From contig CM035428.1 in the NCBI GenBank assembly GCA_020310875.1, positions 109,752,245 to 109,816,244 of the forward strand: a DNA stretch of 64,000 nucleotides, written 5' to 3'. Positions 1-8,938 of the stretch are shown here, piece by piece. The notes beneath the pieces were generated by a model. The model had not been told where the DNA came from. It ran no database searches and saw only the letters and a list, made by a program, of their open reading frames with translations. This DNA is from Ceratopteris richardii (taxonomy: Eukaryota > Streptophyta > Polypodiopsida > Polypodiales > Pteridaceae). Positions within the stretch are counted from its first letter, which is position 1; every line of letters begins with the position of its first letter. The translations under genes were made by a program, and so were the position numbers.

Positions 1-3000
1 CTCGTCTGTCCAAATGAACTGAGTCAATAGACCGTATAAGGGCTTGGCTATTATGGCATACATGTGAATAAACCTACGGTAATATCCACAATGTCCCATA
101 AAGGCTTGAACTTCTTTAGCAGTTTTCGGTCTCGGTAAGTCCAATATGACTTTAATCTTATCCTCATCCGTCGATATCCCATTTCTAGAAACTATGTGTC
201 CTAGTATTTTGCCTTGTCGTACCATGAAGACACATTTTTCTGGGTTTAGACAGACTCTATACTGTCTACATTTGTTGAATATCTTCCTTAATTCCGGTAT
301 GTGATCGGGTCTTTGATTGGAATACGTGCAAAGATCATCTACATACACTTCCATGCTTTTTTTCAAGAATTCCTTAAAAACGTGACACATTAACCGTTGG
401 AAGGTAGCTGGTGCATTAGTGAGTCCAAAGGGCATCACTCTGAATGCATACACACCCCATTCAGTGGCAAAAGCCGTCTTGTGTTGGTCCTCAGTCGCAA
501 TGGCCACCTGATTGTATCCAGAGAAACCATCTAGGAAGCTATAGACCGCTTTACCTGCTACCCTCTCCAATAGATGATCCGTAATCGGTAATGGGTAGCT
601 ATCTCGTATAGTGGCTGCATTCACCTTCTTCAGATTTATGCACACTCTCAATTTTCCGTTTTTCTTGGGCACTACCACTAATGGCGATACCCATTCTGTG
701 TGTTCTATCTCATATATGAATCCTGCATCCAACAGTTTATCTATTTCTTCTTTTATCTTGGCTGAATACACCTCATTATAAGTGTAAGGTCTCTGTTTGG
801 AAGGTTTGGCTTCGGATGTCATGGGGATTCTATGCGCACATATAGATGGATCTACTCCTTTTAAATCTTTATAAGTCCAAGCGAAGACATCCCGATATTC
901 TCTTATGAGTTGAATTAACTCTCGTTCTTCTTCCTCTGAGACATCCTGTCCTATGAAAGTACATCGTTCCTCTCCTCCTTCCATAGTTACAACTATTTTC
1001 TTGGTCTGCTCTTTATTATCATATGCTATTCCCGGTTGGGCCTCTCTTTTAGGCATTTGAATAGCAATCTTCCTCTCTTCTATTTCATATTTTTTGAAGT
1101 GAGCTGGTACCTCAAATTGGTCTTGAAGCTTATCATCGTCATCTTCCAACTCCCTTTCAACTTCTAATTCTTCCTTTTGTGTGAGATCCTTATGTTGTTC
1201 GTTGGCAGTGATGTCCTTGTTGGTGGTACTAATTCCTAGATCCAGGGGTTCTGGTTCCATTTCAATGCTCTCGTAGTCCTCCTTCCAGTCTTTCTCAATT
1301 ACTTCTCCTTCTCCTGCCTCCTGAAGGACTACCATATACAGACTAATGTCATAACCCTCCTCGTCAATACATTCGTTCATAGTTACCACTTCTTCGTTTA
1401 CACATACATCGAGGGTGGCTAAGATTTCCATCCAACCATGAGGTTCGAACTCCTCGTCTGGAAATACTTGTGGCATATAAGCTGGATCTTGTACCGATCT
1501 CACTACACCTTGTTTCTGCTGCCAATTTTTTCTTCTCTCTTCTTCCTTTTTTGCAGCTTGGCATATCCATAGATGAGTGTCCTCGTTCATCCAGGATTGG
1601 TCACTAGAACCTGCACTATGAATCGATTGATCGTCTTCCTCTTTATGGATTTGATTCCATTGCAGAGGTGGTACATCTTGATATGCATACGTATGTAGGT
1701 TGATCCTAGTGGTGACTCCTGCGTGTTGTAGGTACACTGCATCTTTTCCCCAATCTTGTACAACCTTTAGCTGTCTCATGAATGGCCTTCCCAAGATCAT
1801 CTCATAGTTGCTCGGCCTTTCAAAGTGACAAATTGCTAAAGTGTGTTCGAATTCCACTCCACACGTAGTGAAGACTACTCTTTCCAACAATCCTAAGGGT
1901 CTTTCTGTATGTCCATCGGCCATCTGAATTTTCATACGTGTTGGTCTCAATGCTGGTTTTCCCCATTTCTCCCAGATTTCCTTGGTAGCAATGCCTACAC
2001 CAGCTCCTGAATCTAATATGGCTTTGGTTGTGTAACCCCTATAGGTGATTGGAAGACAGGTATTTCCTTCGTCCCCTTCACTAAAGTCTCCTACTTTATC
2101 CACAGGAATTCTCACCGTTTTCACTTCGTCATCTACCTCCTTCTTTTCTTCCTTGACTTCCCATTGATCGATCAATTTTTCTTTTAGATGTGGTTTTACC
2201 TTTAACAGTTCTTCGAATGTTAAGGTACATGGGATTTTCACCTCTCTAAGGCGTTGTATGATTTCCGAAGTTTGAACTGATGGATTCGTTTCTCGTCTCT
2301 GGATTGATGGAATGCGATACAATTCTGAGTTGTGCTCGTATTCCCCGGTGTAATTAGGTAACTCCTTTACATCGTCTTCGGCTTCCTTGTCACTTGCATC
2401 CATTGGAAAAATTTCTTCTGAATTAAGTTCAGGTATTGAATCTTCCATTTCGTTTTCTGCTTTCAGTTCTTCAAAGGGCGGTTCCATTCCCTCTACTTTT
2501 TTCCACTTGTCCTCTTGAACTCTCGCCCATAAATCCTTAGTCCAATCTCCTTCTGTTTCAGGGACTATGGATCCTTCCTTTCTTTCAACACCAATTTCAC
2601 TATCCAGAGGTCTATTTACGTTAGGCTTTTCCGGATTGTTTAGACACTCTTGGAATTTTTCCTCGCAAATTCGGTTGTTTGGTAAGGGTGATGCGGGTTT
2701 TTCTAATGTTTGTTGGGCAACTTCTATCAATTTCTTGCAGATTTCCAATCTTTCTTTCTCTAAGTCGCCTCTAGGATATTCTCTCTCATGTTGTTCTATG
2801 ATAGGTCCTGCTTTTATTCTCGCTTTGTATGCCTGAATCCACATCGCTAAATCTTCCGGCATTGTGTCTGCTAATACCGATCCTACCTCCTTCTTTTCTT
2901 CCTCCATTTTATTTTCTTCTTCCACCCGTGCTTCTTCTGTTGAATTGTGTTTACTCTTTTCATTTTCCTTCTTTTGCAACAATTTCTTTTCTTTTATCCT

Positions 3001-5742
3001 GTCTCTTCTTTGCTTCCATCTTTGGGATCGTTTACTGGTGATACTTTTTTCTGGTTCTTCAGAGTCTTCCACTCTGTGAGGGATGGGTGTATTTCCCTCT
3101 TTGTCACTTTGGTTATTTTCTTGGGTTTTATCCGGGTTTTCTCTAGTCTTTGCTCTCGTTATGGCTTTTAAAGGTATAGTGTATTCTTTATCACTCCCTG
3201 ACGATTCAATTACCTCTATCACGTTGATCTGTACGTTGGATGTGACCTTGTTTGGGTTTTTAGGACAATCTCTGAAAAGGTGTTCCTTTCCACAATCGCT
3301 ACAGTACCCTTCCCAAATTCGTTGTGGTGGTGGTGGGTTCGGTAATGTACATTCTCTGATATAGTGGTCACCTCCACATCTGTAGCATGGTCCTCTAGGT
3401 ACAGGTGGTCTATTCATTGGTCGAGGTGGCATGGTTGCTCTAGGAGCTGTGTACATTAATGGTACATAATCTTGCTCGTAGTTGTATGAATTCTCTGGTG
3501 TCTCCATGCCATAAGCATATGGGTCGTATTGTTGCCCGTATTCCATTGTTGAGCTTTCATACCCTGGGTATGCTCCTTGACTAGGTTCGTAAAATGATTC
3601 ATATGGTTTACTGCTAGTCAAAGGTGTTGCTGGCACTATGGCCCTTTCTAAGTTTTCCTCTGGTTGTGCTATCTTAACTGGGACAACGTTCTGAGGGTGG
3701 GGCGGTTGTTGTCCTAGCACTGGTTGAGGCTGCGTATATCCCTGGTATGCGTATGGTCGTGGCATGGGTGCCTGCGGCTGATATGATGGATATCTGAAGG
3801 CTTCTCCTCCCTGCTGATTCTGCGGATATCCATATGGTCTCACATAAGGCTGGGTGGGTCTGGTTTGCCTATTGTAAGGGCAGTTCTCCGTGCTATGATT
3901 TGTGTATCTCTGCTCGATGCTGCAATACTGCAGTGGTCCTGGGACAGAGGGTCTATGAGGAGCATAGGCAGGTGGTGGGGCTACTCCCCTAGTACACAAG
4001 TGAGAAGGATGATCTCCTCCGCACTGCATGCATCTTCTAAGCATAGGCGTTCTCATAGGATTGGTGGGATAATTCCTCTGTCCTTGCATATTCAGTTTTT
4101 TTGCTAGCAAATCAGCAATTTCCTCAATGTTGTTTTTAGGGTTCGATGTGCTATTTGATGACTCTTCACTTTTCACACTTCCTTGGGGTATTTTCAAGTC
4201 TCCTGCAAGGTTATCCTCTAGGTCTATACATTCCTTCATACACTCTTGCAGAGTTTGAACTCTCTTCACGTACACTAATGACCTCAAGGTTCCATTCAAT
4301 AGTCCTTCTAAGAACAATGATACCATCTTGTTTTGTGTTGGTCTCTCCTCTACCGGGCATCTATCCACATACTGCTTGAACCTCCTGGCGGCCAATCTGA
4401 CTGACTCAGTTGGAGCTTGCTTGAAGCTGTGGATTAATGACGAAGAATTGTTCTTGATTCCAGACTTGGTAAATTCTTCAATCATTTCTTGATACACTTG
4501 ATCCATGTTCTGAAAGGTATTTGGATCCAATGGCTGAAACCAGGCCAGGGCTGTGTCTGACAAGGTAAGGCCAAAGGATTCATATTGAATCATGAAGTCA
4601 TCTACCTGCTCGGCTCTAACTACTTGTTTAAATTCTGCTATATGGTTATAGGGTTCACTCGAGCCATCATAATGATTTCTCATGCATTTGGCCACTTGAA
4701 TTGGTCTTAGTCTCCTTCCTATTTCAGGTTGTCTCGGCATTACAGGGTAGTTTGGTCTTCCTATAGGTATACCTGGTCCTCGTACTACCTGTGGTCTGAC
4801 TGGAGCATGAACTCCATGTCTAGGGTCCATAGCTGGTTGTGGCTGGTAATTAGGATTAGTGGCAGGTATTGCAAATTGTACATGAGGTCTGATGGGGACT
4901 TGGGTTTGTTGAGTTTGTTGTGTTTGTCCCGAATGTTGACTTGAGTCGTATTGAGAAGTTCCATGGGGGTTCCGTGAAGTGGTAGCTTGGTCCCGTGGGG
5001 GGAACACTGGAATGTTCTGATATTTCAGCTCAGCTCTCTCCAATTCAGTAACTGGCCAATACCGTCTGTGGTCTTTGTCCAAATATGTAATGATGGTGGG
5101 GAATTCAGGATCTTGTAACTCATAGATGGTAACTGGATTAGGAGCAGCTTCCCAAATAGAAGAGTGGGCTCTGAGCAGGTGCTCCATCCCGTTGATCAAA
5201 TACACATCTATTAGAGTGTCATCCTGGGGAACTAAGTCTCCTCTCCAAAGCTTAGTAATTGTCGATCTACCTCTAGGAGTTGTTACTTGTTCCTCAGTTC
5301 CATGTCCATTTAAACTTGAAGTGTTATTTTCCTCACCACGTTCATTAATGATTTCAGGGTGTTCAGTGACCATGTAATGAATATCTTGTTTGTCCATGTA
5401 CAGTCCTCCTATGTACTTAACTGCTGGTCTTGGCACTATGTAGGCCTCTGAAGCCTTCCTCAGTCTGGCCACTGATCTGTTTAGACCATCCAAATAGATA
5501 GGGATCTCATTGTGGTTAGTGCTCACATATTCTAAGGAAGTTCTGTATTCACCCTCAATGATGGACATCTGGCCAATCATGGGCACAGTGTTTTGCATAT
5601 CCTCGGAAGCCATGGGGATTTCTCCTTCTGACTCACTCGAGGTCTCAGAATAGTGTGATCGGTTACTGGGTTCGGCAACACTCCCTACGGAAGAAATTAC
5701 ACTTCTTCGGCTTCCTAGGGTTCTTCCTGATCTCAAGTTCAT
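1..5742 (-). CDS. G1 gag-protease-reverse transcriptase polyprotein (partial at window edge)
   Basis: One minus-strand frame is open from an ATG at 5742, directly preceded by a stop triplet, to the window edge: 1,914 codons. Domains in order: an N-terminal region I do not recognise; a retrotransposon-gag capsid-like region at about 4690-4270; a CCHC knuckle CMQCGGDHPSHLC near 4032-3994; a Y/P/Q-rich linker; two more knuckles, CYRCGGDHYIREC near 3387 and CSDCGKEHLFRDC near 3305; a long charged linker; a retropepsin with LDSGAG near 2013; another acidic linker; and reverse transcriptase with PKKNGKLR and YVDD (345-334). Gag, protease and RT share a single frame, so no frameshift is needed for expression. 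Three knuckles and a gag of about 1,200 residues are longer than typical Ty3 gag. RNase H and integrase must lie to the left. Confidence 0.92.
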   Translation of the reverse strand, partial: MNLRSGRTLGSRRSVISSVGSVAEPSNRSHYSETSSESEGEIPMASEDMQNTVPMIGQMSIIEGEYRTSLEYVSTNHNEIPIYLDGLNRSVARLRKASEAYIVPRPAVKYIGGLYMDKQDIHYMVTEHPEIINERGEENNTSSLNGHGTEEQVTTPRGRSTITKLWRGDLVPQDDTLIDVYLINGMEHLLRAHSSIWEAAPNPVTIYELQDPEFPTIITYLDKDHRRYWPVTELERAELKYQNIPVFPPRDQATTSRNPHGTSQYDSSQHSGQTQQTQQTQVPIRPHVQFAIPATNPNYQPQPAMDPRHGVHAPVRPQVVRGPGIPIGRPNYPVMPRQPEIGRRLRPIQVAKCMRNHYDGSSEPYNHIAEFKQVVRAEQVDDFMIQYESFGLTLSDTALAWFQPLDPNTFQNMDQVYQEMIEEFTKSGIKNNSSSLIHSFKQAPTESVRLAARRFKQYVDRCPVEERPTQNKMVSLFLEGLLNGTLRSLVYVKRVQTLQECMKECIDLEDNLAGDLKIPQGSVKSEESSNSTSNPKNNIEEIADLLAKKLNMQGQRNYPTNPMRTPMLRRCMQCGGDHPSHLCTRGVAPPPAYAPHRPSVPGPLQYCSIEQRYTNHSTENCPYNRQTRPTQPYVRPYGYPQNQQGGEAFRYPSYQPQAPMPRPYAYQGYTQPQPVLGQQPPHPQNVVPVKIAQPEENLERAIVPATPLTSSKPYESFYEPSQGAYPGYESSTMEYGQQYDPYAYGMETPENSYNYEQDYVPLMYTAPRATMPPRPMNRPPVPRGPCYRCGGDHYIRECTLPNPPPPQRIWEGYCSDCGKEHLFRDCPKNPNKVTSNVQINVIEVIESSGSDKEYTIPLKAITRAKTRENPDKTQENNQSDKEGNTPIPHRVEDSEEPEKSITSKRSQRWKQRRDRIKEKKLLQKKENEKSKHNSTEEARVEEENKMEEEKKEVGSVLADTMPEDLAMWIQAYKARIKAGPIIEQHEREYPRGDLEKERLEICKKLIEVAQQTLEKPASPLPNNRICEEKFQECLNNPEKPNVNRPLDSEIGVERKEGSIVPETEGDWTKDLWARVQEDKWKKVEGMEPPFEELKAENEMEDSIPELNSEEIFPMDASDKEAEDDVKELPNYTGEYEHNSELYRIPSIQRRETNPSVQTSEIIQRLREVKIPCTLTFEELLKVKPHLKEKLIDQWEVKEEKKEVDDEVKTVRIPVDKVGDFSEGDEGNTCLPITYRGYTTKAILDSGAGVGIATKEIWEKWGKPALRPTRMKIQMADGHTERPLGLLERVVFTTCGVEFEHTLAICHFERPSNYEMILGRPFMRQLKVVQDWGKDAVYLQHAGVTTRINLHTYAYQDVPPLQWNQIHKEEDDQSIHSAGSSDQSWMNEDTHLWICQAAKKEEERRKNWQQKQGVVRSVQDPAYMPQVFPDEEFEPHGWMEILATLDVCVNEEVVTMNECIDEEGYDISLYMVVLQEAGEGEVIEKDWKEDYESIEMEPEPLDLGISTTNKDITANEQHKDLTQKEELEVERELEDDDDKLQDQFEVPAHFKKYEIEERKIAIQMPKREAQPGIAYDNKEQTKKIVVTMEGGEERCTFIGQDVSEEEERELIQLIREYRDVFAWTYKDLKGVDPSICAHRIPMTSEAKPSKQRPYTYNEVYSAKIKEEIDKLLDAGFIYEIEHTEWVSPLVVVPKKNGKLRVCINLKKVNAATIRDSYPLPITDHLLERVAGKAVYSFLDGFSGYNQVAIATEDQHKTAFATEWGVYAFRVMPFGLTNAPATFQRLMCHVFKEFLKKSMEVYVDDLCTYSNQRPDHIPELRKIFNKCRQYRVCLNPEKCVFMVRQGKILGHIVSRNGISTDEDKIKVILDLPRPKTAKEVQAFMGHCGYYRRFIHMYAIIAKPLYGLLTQFIWTDE

Positions 5743-5859
5743 TCACTTAAGAGCTCTGAACAATTCTTGTCCACCTCTAACCTCTAGAGTTCCAAGTTAT
5801 GGCTCAGAAGTCTTGGGAAATCTTAGGCTGGAATGTGACTGAAAGAAAATTTCAAGTCA

Positions 5860-6710
5860 CGATACTTGACTCTCACGATCTCTGAGAAAACGATCGCTGA
5901 CTGGCACGATACTTGGACGAAACGATCGCTGGAAAACGATCTCCGCCCAGGCGATACTTGATGGACACGATACACGATATCTGAGTTTGAAACGATACTC
6001 GATACCTGAGTCTAGACGATACACGATACACGATATTTACCCAAACGATCTTTGGCAAAACGATCTCTGGACTCCACGATCTTTGGTCAACACGATACTC
6101 GATCGACGATACTTGGCTCAAAACGATACGCGATCGCTGGTAAGTATCGCGATCTCTGAGACGCGATACACGATACTTGACCAAAACGATACACGATCTC
6201 TGTCTCTACGATACTTGGATAAACGATACACGATACTTCACAAGTATCGCGATCTTCGGGCCACGATACACGATATTTGGTGCAGACGATACTTGATACA
6301 CGATACTCAATCCAAACGATCGACGATCTTTGGCAAGTATTGCGATCTCTACTGACCCGACGATACACGATCTCTCAAGTAACGATCTTTGGCAAACGAT
6401 CGCTGACCGCAACGATACACGATACTTGTTAGGTATCGCGATCGCTGAAGACCAGACGATACCGATACTTGGCCAAACGATATCTCACCGAAACGATACC
6501 GACCTTTGACCTCAACGATCGACGATCTTTGGCAAGTATCGCGATCTCTGGAACACGATACTTGAGCCAACGATACACGATCTTTGAGCTCAAACGATCT
6601 CTGATCGAGACGATACCGATACTAGGGAAATATCGCGATACTCAACCACAGGAGTCCACGATACTTGACAAGTATCGCGATCTTCAACCGTGGGAGCAAA
6701 GACGATACTT
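5860..6710. repeat. ATCG-rich degenerate repeat array in the G1 leader
   Basis: About 850 bp consist almost wholly of variants of ACGATAC, CGATACTTG, AACGATCTTTGG and CGATCGCTG. A palindromic core, AAGTATCGCGATC and near variants, recurs starting near 6142, 6242, 6335, 6431, 6534, 6628 and 6670, giving a higher-order period of about 97 bp for the first six copies. Outlying copies occur at about 6991-7050. The G1 LTR itself contains one related stretch near 7605 (cgatacttggtgcag), which could be the seed. The array lies between the primer site and gag. Confidence 0.85.
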
Positions 6711-7347
6711 GACCCAACTTCCAATTTTTGCTAATGTTTTTTGAGATTTGATGTTTTCCCCCTTGCTCCCCTAGCTCTTCTCTCTTTCCCCTCACTCACA
6801 GTATCATTCAACAAACAAGTTTTAACCCCCTGAGAGCCCAAACGATACACAGCGCAGATCGTTTTTCCTTTCCTAGGTTGAAATGCTAAGAATTTTTGAT
6901 CAATTGGGTAGTTTAGTTTACCTTGGTATCACCTATGATCTCTTGGTCAAACTCCCTTGCTTTGAACTCTTCCCTATTGCTTGTTTGGCTCACCACGATC
7001 TCTGCTATCTGCGCGATACTCGACACAGGAACACTCGATACTTGTTCACACAAGTGATTTGCAAAATGAAGTTTTTTGGCTTTTATACTTGGTTTTTTCC
7101 TATCTACTGAAAATGAAACAAAAAGACAAGAGGTGAAGGCTACTCTAATCTACTCCCTTACTCTTCCTACTCTCCTCTTACCACTCACTTCCCTCAACTA
7201 ACAACTCACTACACACACTCCAAGAATGAGAAGTAGCAAGTGCGGCTGAAAATGACTTACCAAAGAAGAGAAGATTTCCGCTCCTCCAAGTTCTTCAATT
7301 CAACAAGCTACTTACCATCACACGAATGCCTCGGTTTGATTCGTCAC
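6711..7347 (-). other. Remainder of the G1 leader
   Basis: This stretch lies between the repeat array and the primer site. It holds pyrimidine-rich sequence on the plus strand (for example 7140-7200), a few stray copies of the array motif near 6991-7050, and no convincing coding region. Confidence 0.5.
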
Positions 7348-7365
7348 TCCCCGGCAACGGCGCCA
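7348..7365 (-). promoter_or_regulatory. Primer binding site complementary to tRNA-Asp
   Basis: The plus strand reads TCCCCGGCAACGGCGCCA, which is the 3' end of plant tRNA-Asp(GTC) including CCA, so the element RNA carries its exact complement. It follows the LTR by a few bases, as is usual for Athila-type elements. This site fixes the orientation of G1 and one LTR boundary. Confidence 0.93.
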
Positions 7366-7372
7366 AAAAGTG

Positions 7373-8265
7373 TGTTGACCTAAGCTTCAACTTAGGGACT
7401 TGCGGAGAAAGAGACTGTACCTCAATCCCCTCACAAGTGCATATAGTGGGGATACACGCTTTTAATTTATCAATCCGAAGAGTATACTAACCTAGCCGAG
7501 TGTATGAAGACATGCAAATGCGTAATGGTCAATGCAAAAGTATTACTCAAAAGTGAAAATGAGAAAAACACTTATCCTAACAAGCTTCAACTGTAGGTCA
7601 AGACGAAACGATACTTGGTGCAGCAGCCGTCAGTATTTTGGACTTTTCTCCTAGCTCCGAGCTCTAAACATAGCGAATAGCATATGCGTTTCGAAGCTCT
7701 CGAGAAGACGCATCCAATGGCAGTGGTTTCACACAATTCCGACACTCCTACTTCAAGTTATGACAGAAATACTGAGTCGCGGGAACACTTTCCTACACTT
7801 CAGCACCTCCTACACCTCGCACACACCTCTCCTACAGCAAAGAAACACTCTCAAGGATAGATCACACTCACAAGCACTCTTTCCAAGCAATACACGTGCA
7901 TACAAGCTCACGAAGAAGAAGATGAAGAGAGAAGAAGACACAAATTCGAATTTCTGTGCTCTCTATTCTCACAATGGCAAAAAAGTGCTTTACAAAGAGT
8001 CACATTTGACTTATATACTAGTGCCCTAAAAATGGTCCTTTCACACAAGTGACCGGCACTTTATTCACTAAGAGCTAATTTCCTACTATTTTACATGGGT
8101 AAGCTTCTATTCTTCTGTGGGAATGCATCTAGAGGACTCCTCTAGTGCTTTTACAAGGGAAATATATTACACAAATGAATATGTTACAAAGATATTTGGT
8201 CCAAATCGGAAAAATTTTGGGGCCCGTCTTTTTCTCTGCTTTGTGCGCTCTTTGGCTCTGCAACA
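7373..8265 (-). repeat. G1 5' LTR (893 bp)
   Basis: The boundaries are the short inverted ends TGTTG (7373-7377) and CAACA (8261-8265), followed on the minus strand by a short spacer and the primer site. The sequence aligns along its length with the LTR at 57945-58758 (G5), for example in the block around the TATA box and the block reading gcatctagaggactcctct, which defines a shared family. The two copies have diverged considerably, so they come from different subfamilies or ages. Confidence 0.85.
8010..8017 (-). promoter_or_regulatory. TATA box of the G1 LTR
   Basis: TATATAAG reads on the minus strand. The same motif sits at the matching place in the related G5 LTR near 58510. It lies upstream of the leader in the orientation expected for the element's own promoter. 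The start of transcription is not mapped. Confidence 0.6.
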
Positions 8266-8938
8266 ACTAACTTTGAGTGGACTGATGAATGTGAGAACTC
8301 CTTCAATGAGCTCAAACGACGATTGTGTTCAGCACCTATCTTGACCACCCCGGATTGGAACAAGCCATTCCATGTTCATGTGGACGCATCCAATTATGCT
8401 ATTGGGTGTGTACTCGCGCAACCTACTGGTGAAGGTAATATGGATCTTCCAATTGCCTACGCTAGTCGACAGTTGAATGCGGCTGAACGAAATTATACCA
8501 CTACTGAGAGAGAGGGATTGGGCATGGTATATGCAGTTAAAAAGTTTAGACATTATCTGCTTGCAAATAAGTTTAAATTTTTTACTGATCATCAGGCATT
8601 GTTGTACTTGGTAAACAAACCTTGCAACACAGGTAGATTAGTAAGATGGTTTCTCTTACTAATGGAATATGATTTCAAGGTTGTGGTAAGGAAAGGGAAG
8701 ACTCACTTGAGAGCTGACCATCTTTCTATGCTCACTTCTGGAGAAGCCCCACAAGGAGTGTCAGATGACCTTCCCGATGCTTACTTGTTTAATTTGGAGG
8801 TGGTGCCGCAATGGGCTAAACCATTAGTGCTAGTATTGACATACGGGCCTAACCACCCAGTCATAAACACTCAAGATAGAGAGGTAGTAAAAGCCCAAAA
8901 GTATCACATCATGGCAGGAAGTGTGTACAAGCACACGG
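8266..8938 (+). pseudogene. G2 RT end and RNase H
   Basis: The translation contains the RT/RNase H junction typical of plant Ty3 elements: WTDECENSFNELK, then an RNase H of the RNase_HI_RT_Ty3 type with VDASNYAIGCVLAQ, ASRQLNAAERNYTTTERE and FFTDHQAL, ending in the connector toward integrase. It lies between the G1 LTR and the E2 LTR. The catalytic D (VDAS), E (TTTERE) and D (FTDHQ) are visible. It is the interrupted remainder of G2 pol. Confidence 0.9.

Larger units (their letters stand above)
1..8265 (-). mobile_element. G1: Ty3/gypsy (Athila-like) LTR retrotransposon, 5' part
   Basis: Read on the minus strand, the element starts with an LTR (8265 to 7373), then a tRNA-Asp primer site, a repeat-filled leader of about 1.6 kb and one long gag-PR-RT frame that leaves the window at position 1. 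The RNase H, integrase, any 3' accessory region and the 3' LTR lie outside. The LTR ends abut Ty3 RNase H sequence of G2 at 8266, so G1 inserted into G2. A tRNA-Asp primer and long gag are known for the plant Athila/Tat branch. The visible part looks whole and therefore fairly young, but without the second LTR no age can be given. Confidence 0.9.

Noticed and set aside
2567-4944. Plus-strand frames rich in F, L and S between 2567 and 5377
   Set aside because: Shadows of the G1 gag-pol frame on the minus strand.
5860-6710. CRISPR array
   Set aside because: Repeats are degenerate, spacers are not unique, and the setting is a plant retrotransposon leader.
5873-6744. Several open frames on both strands in the ATCG array
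   Set aside because: They arise from the stop-poor repeat unit read in all phases; compositions are R/Y/S/D repeats with no domain.
7348-7365. A tRNA-Asp gene
   Set aside because: Only the last 18 bases of the tRNA are present, at the place of a primer binding site beside an LTR.
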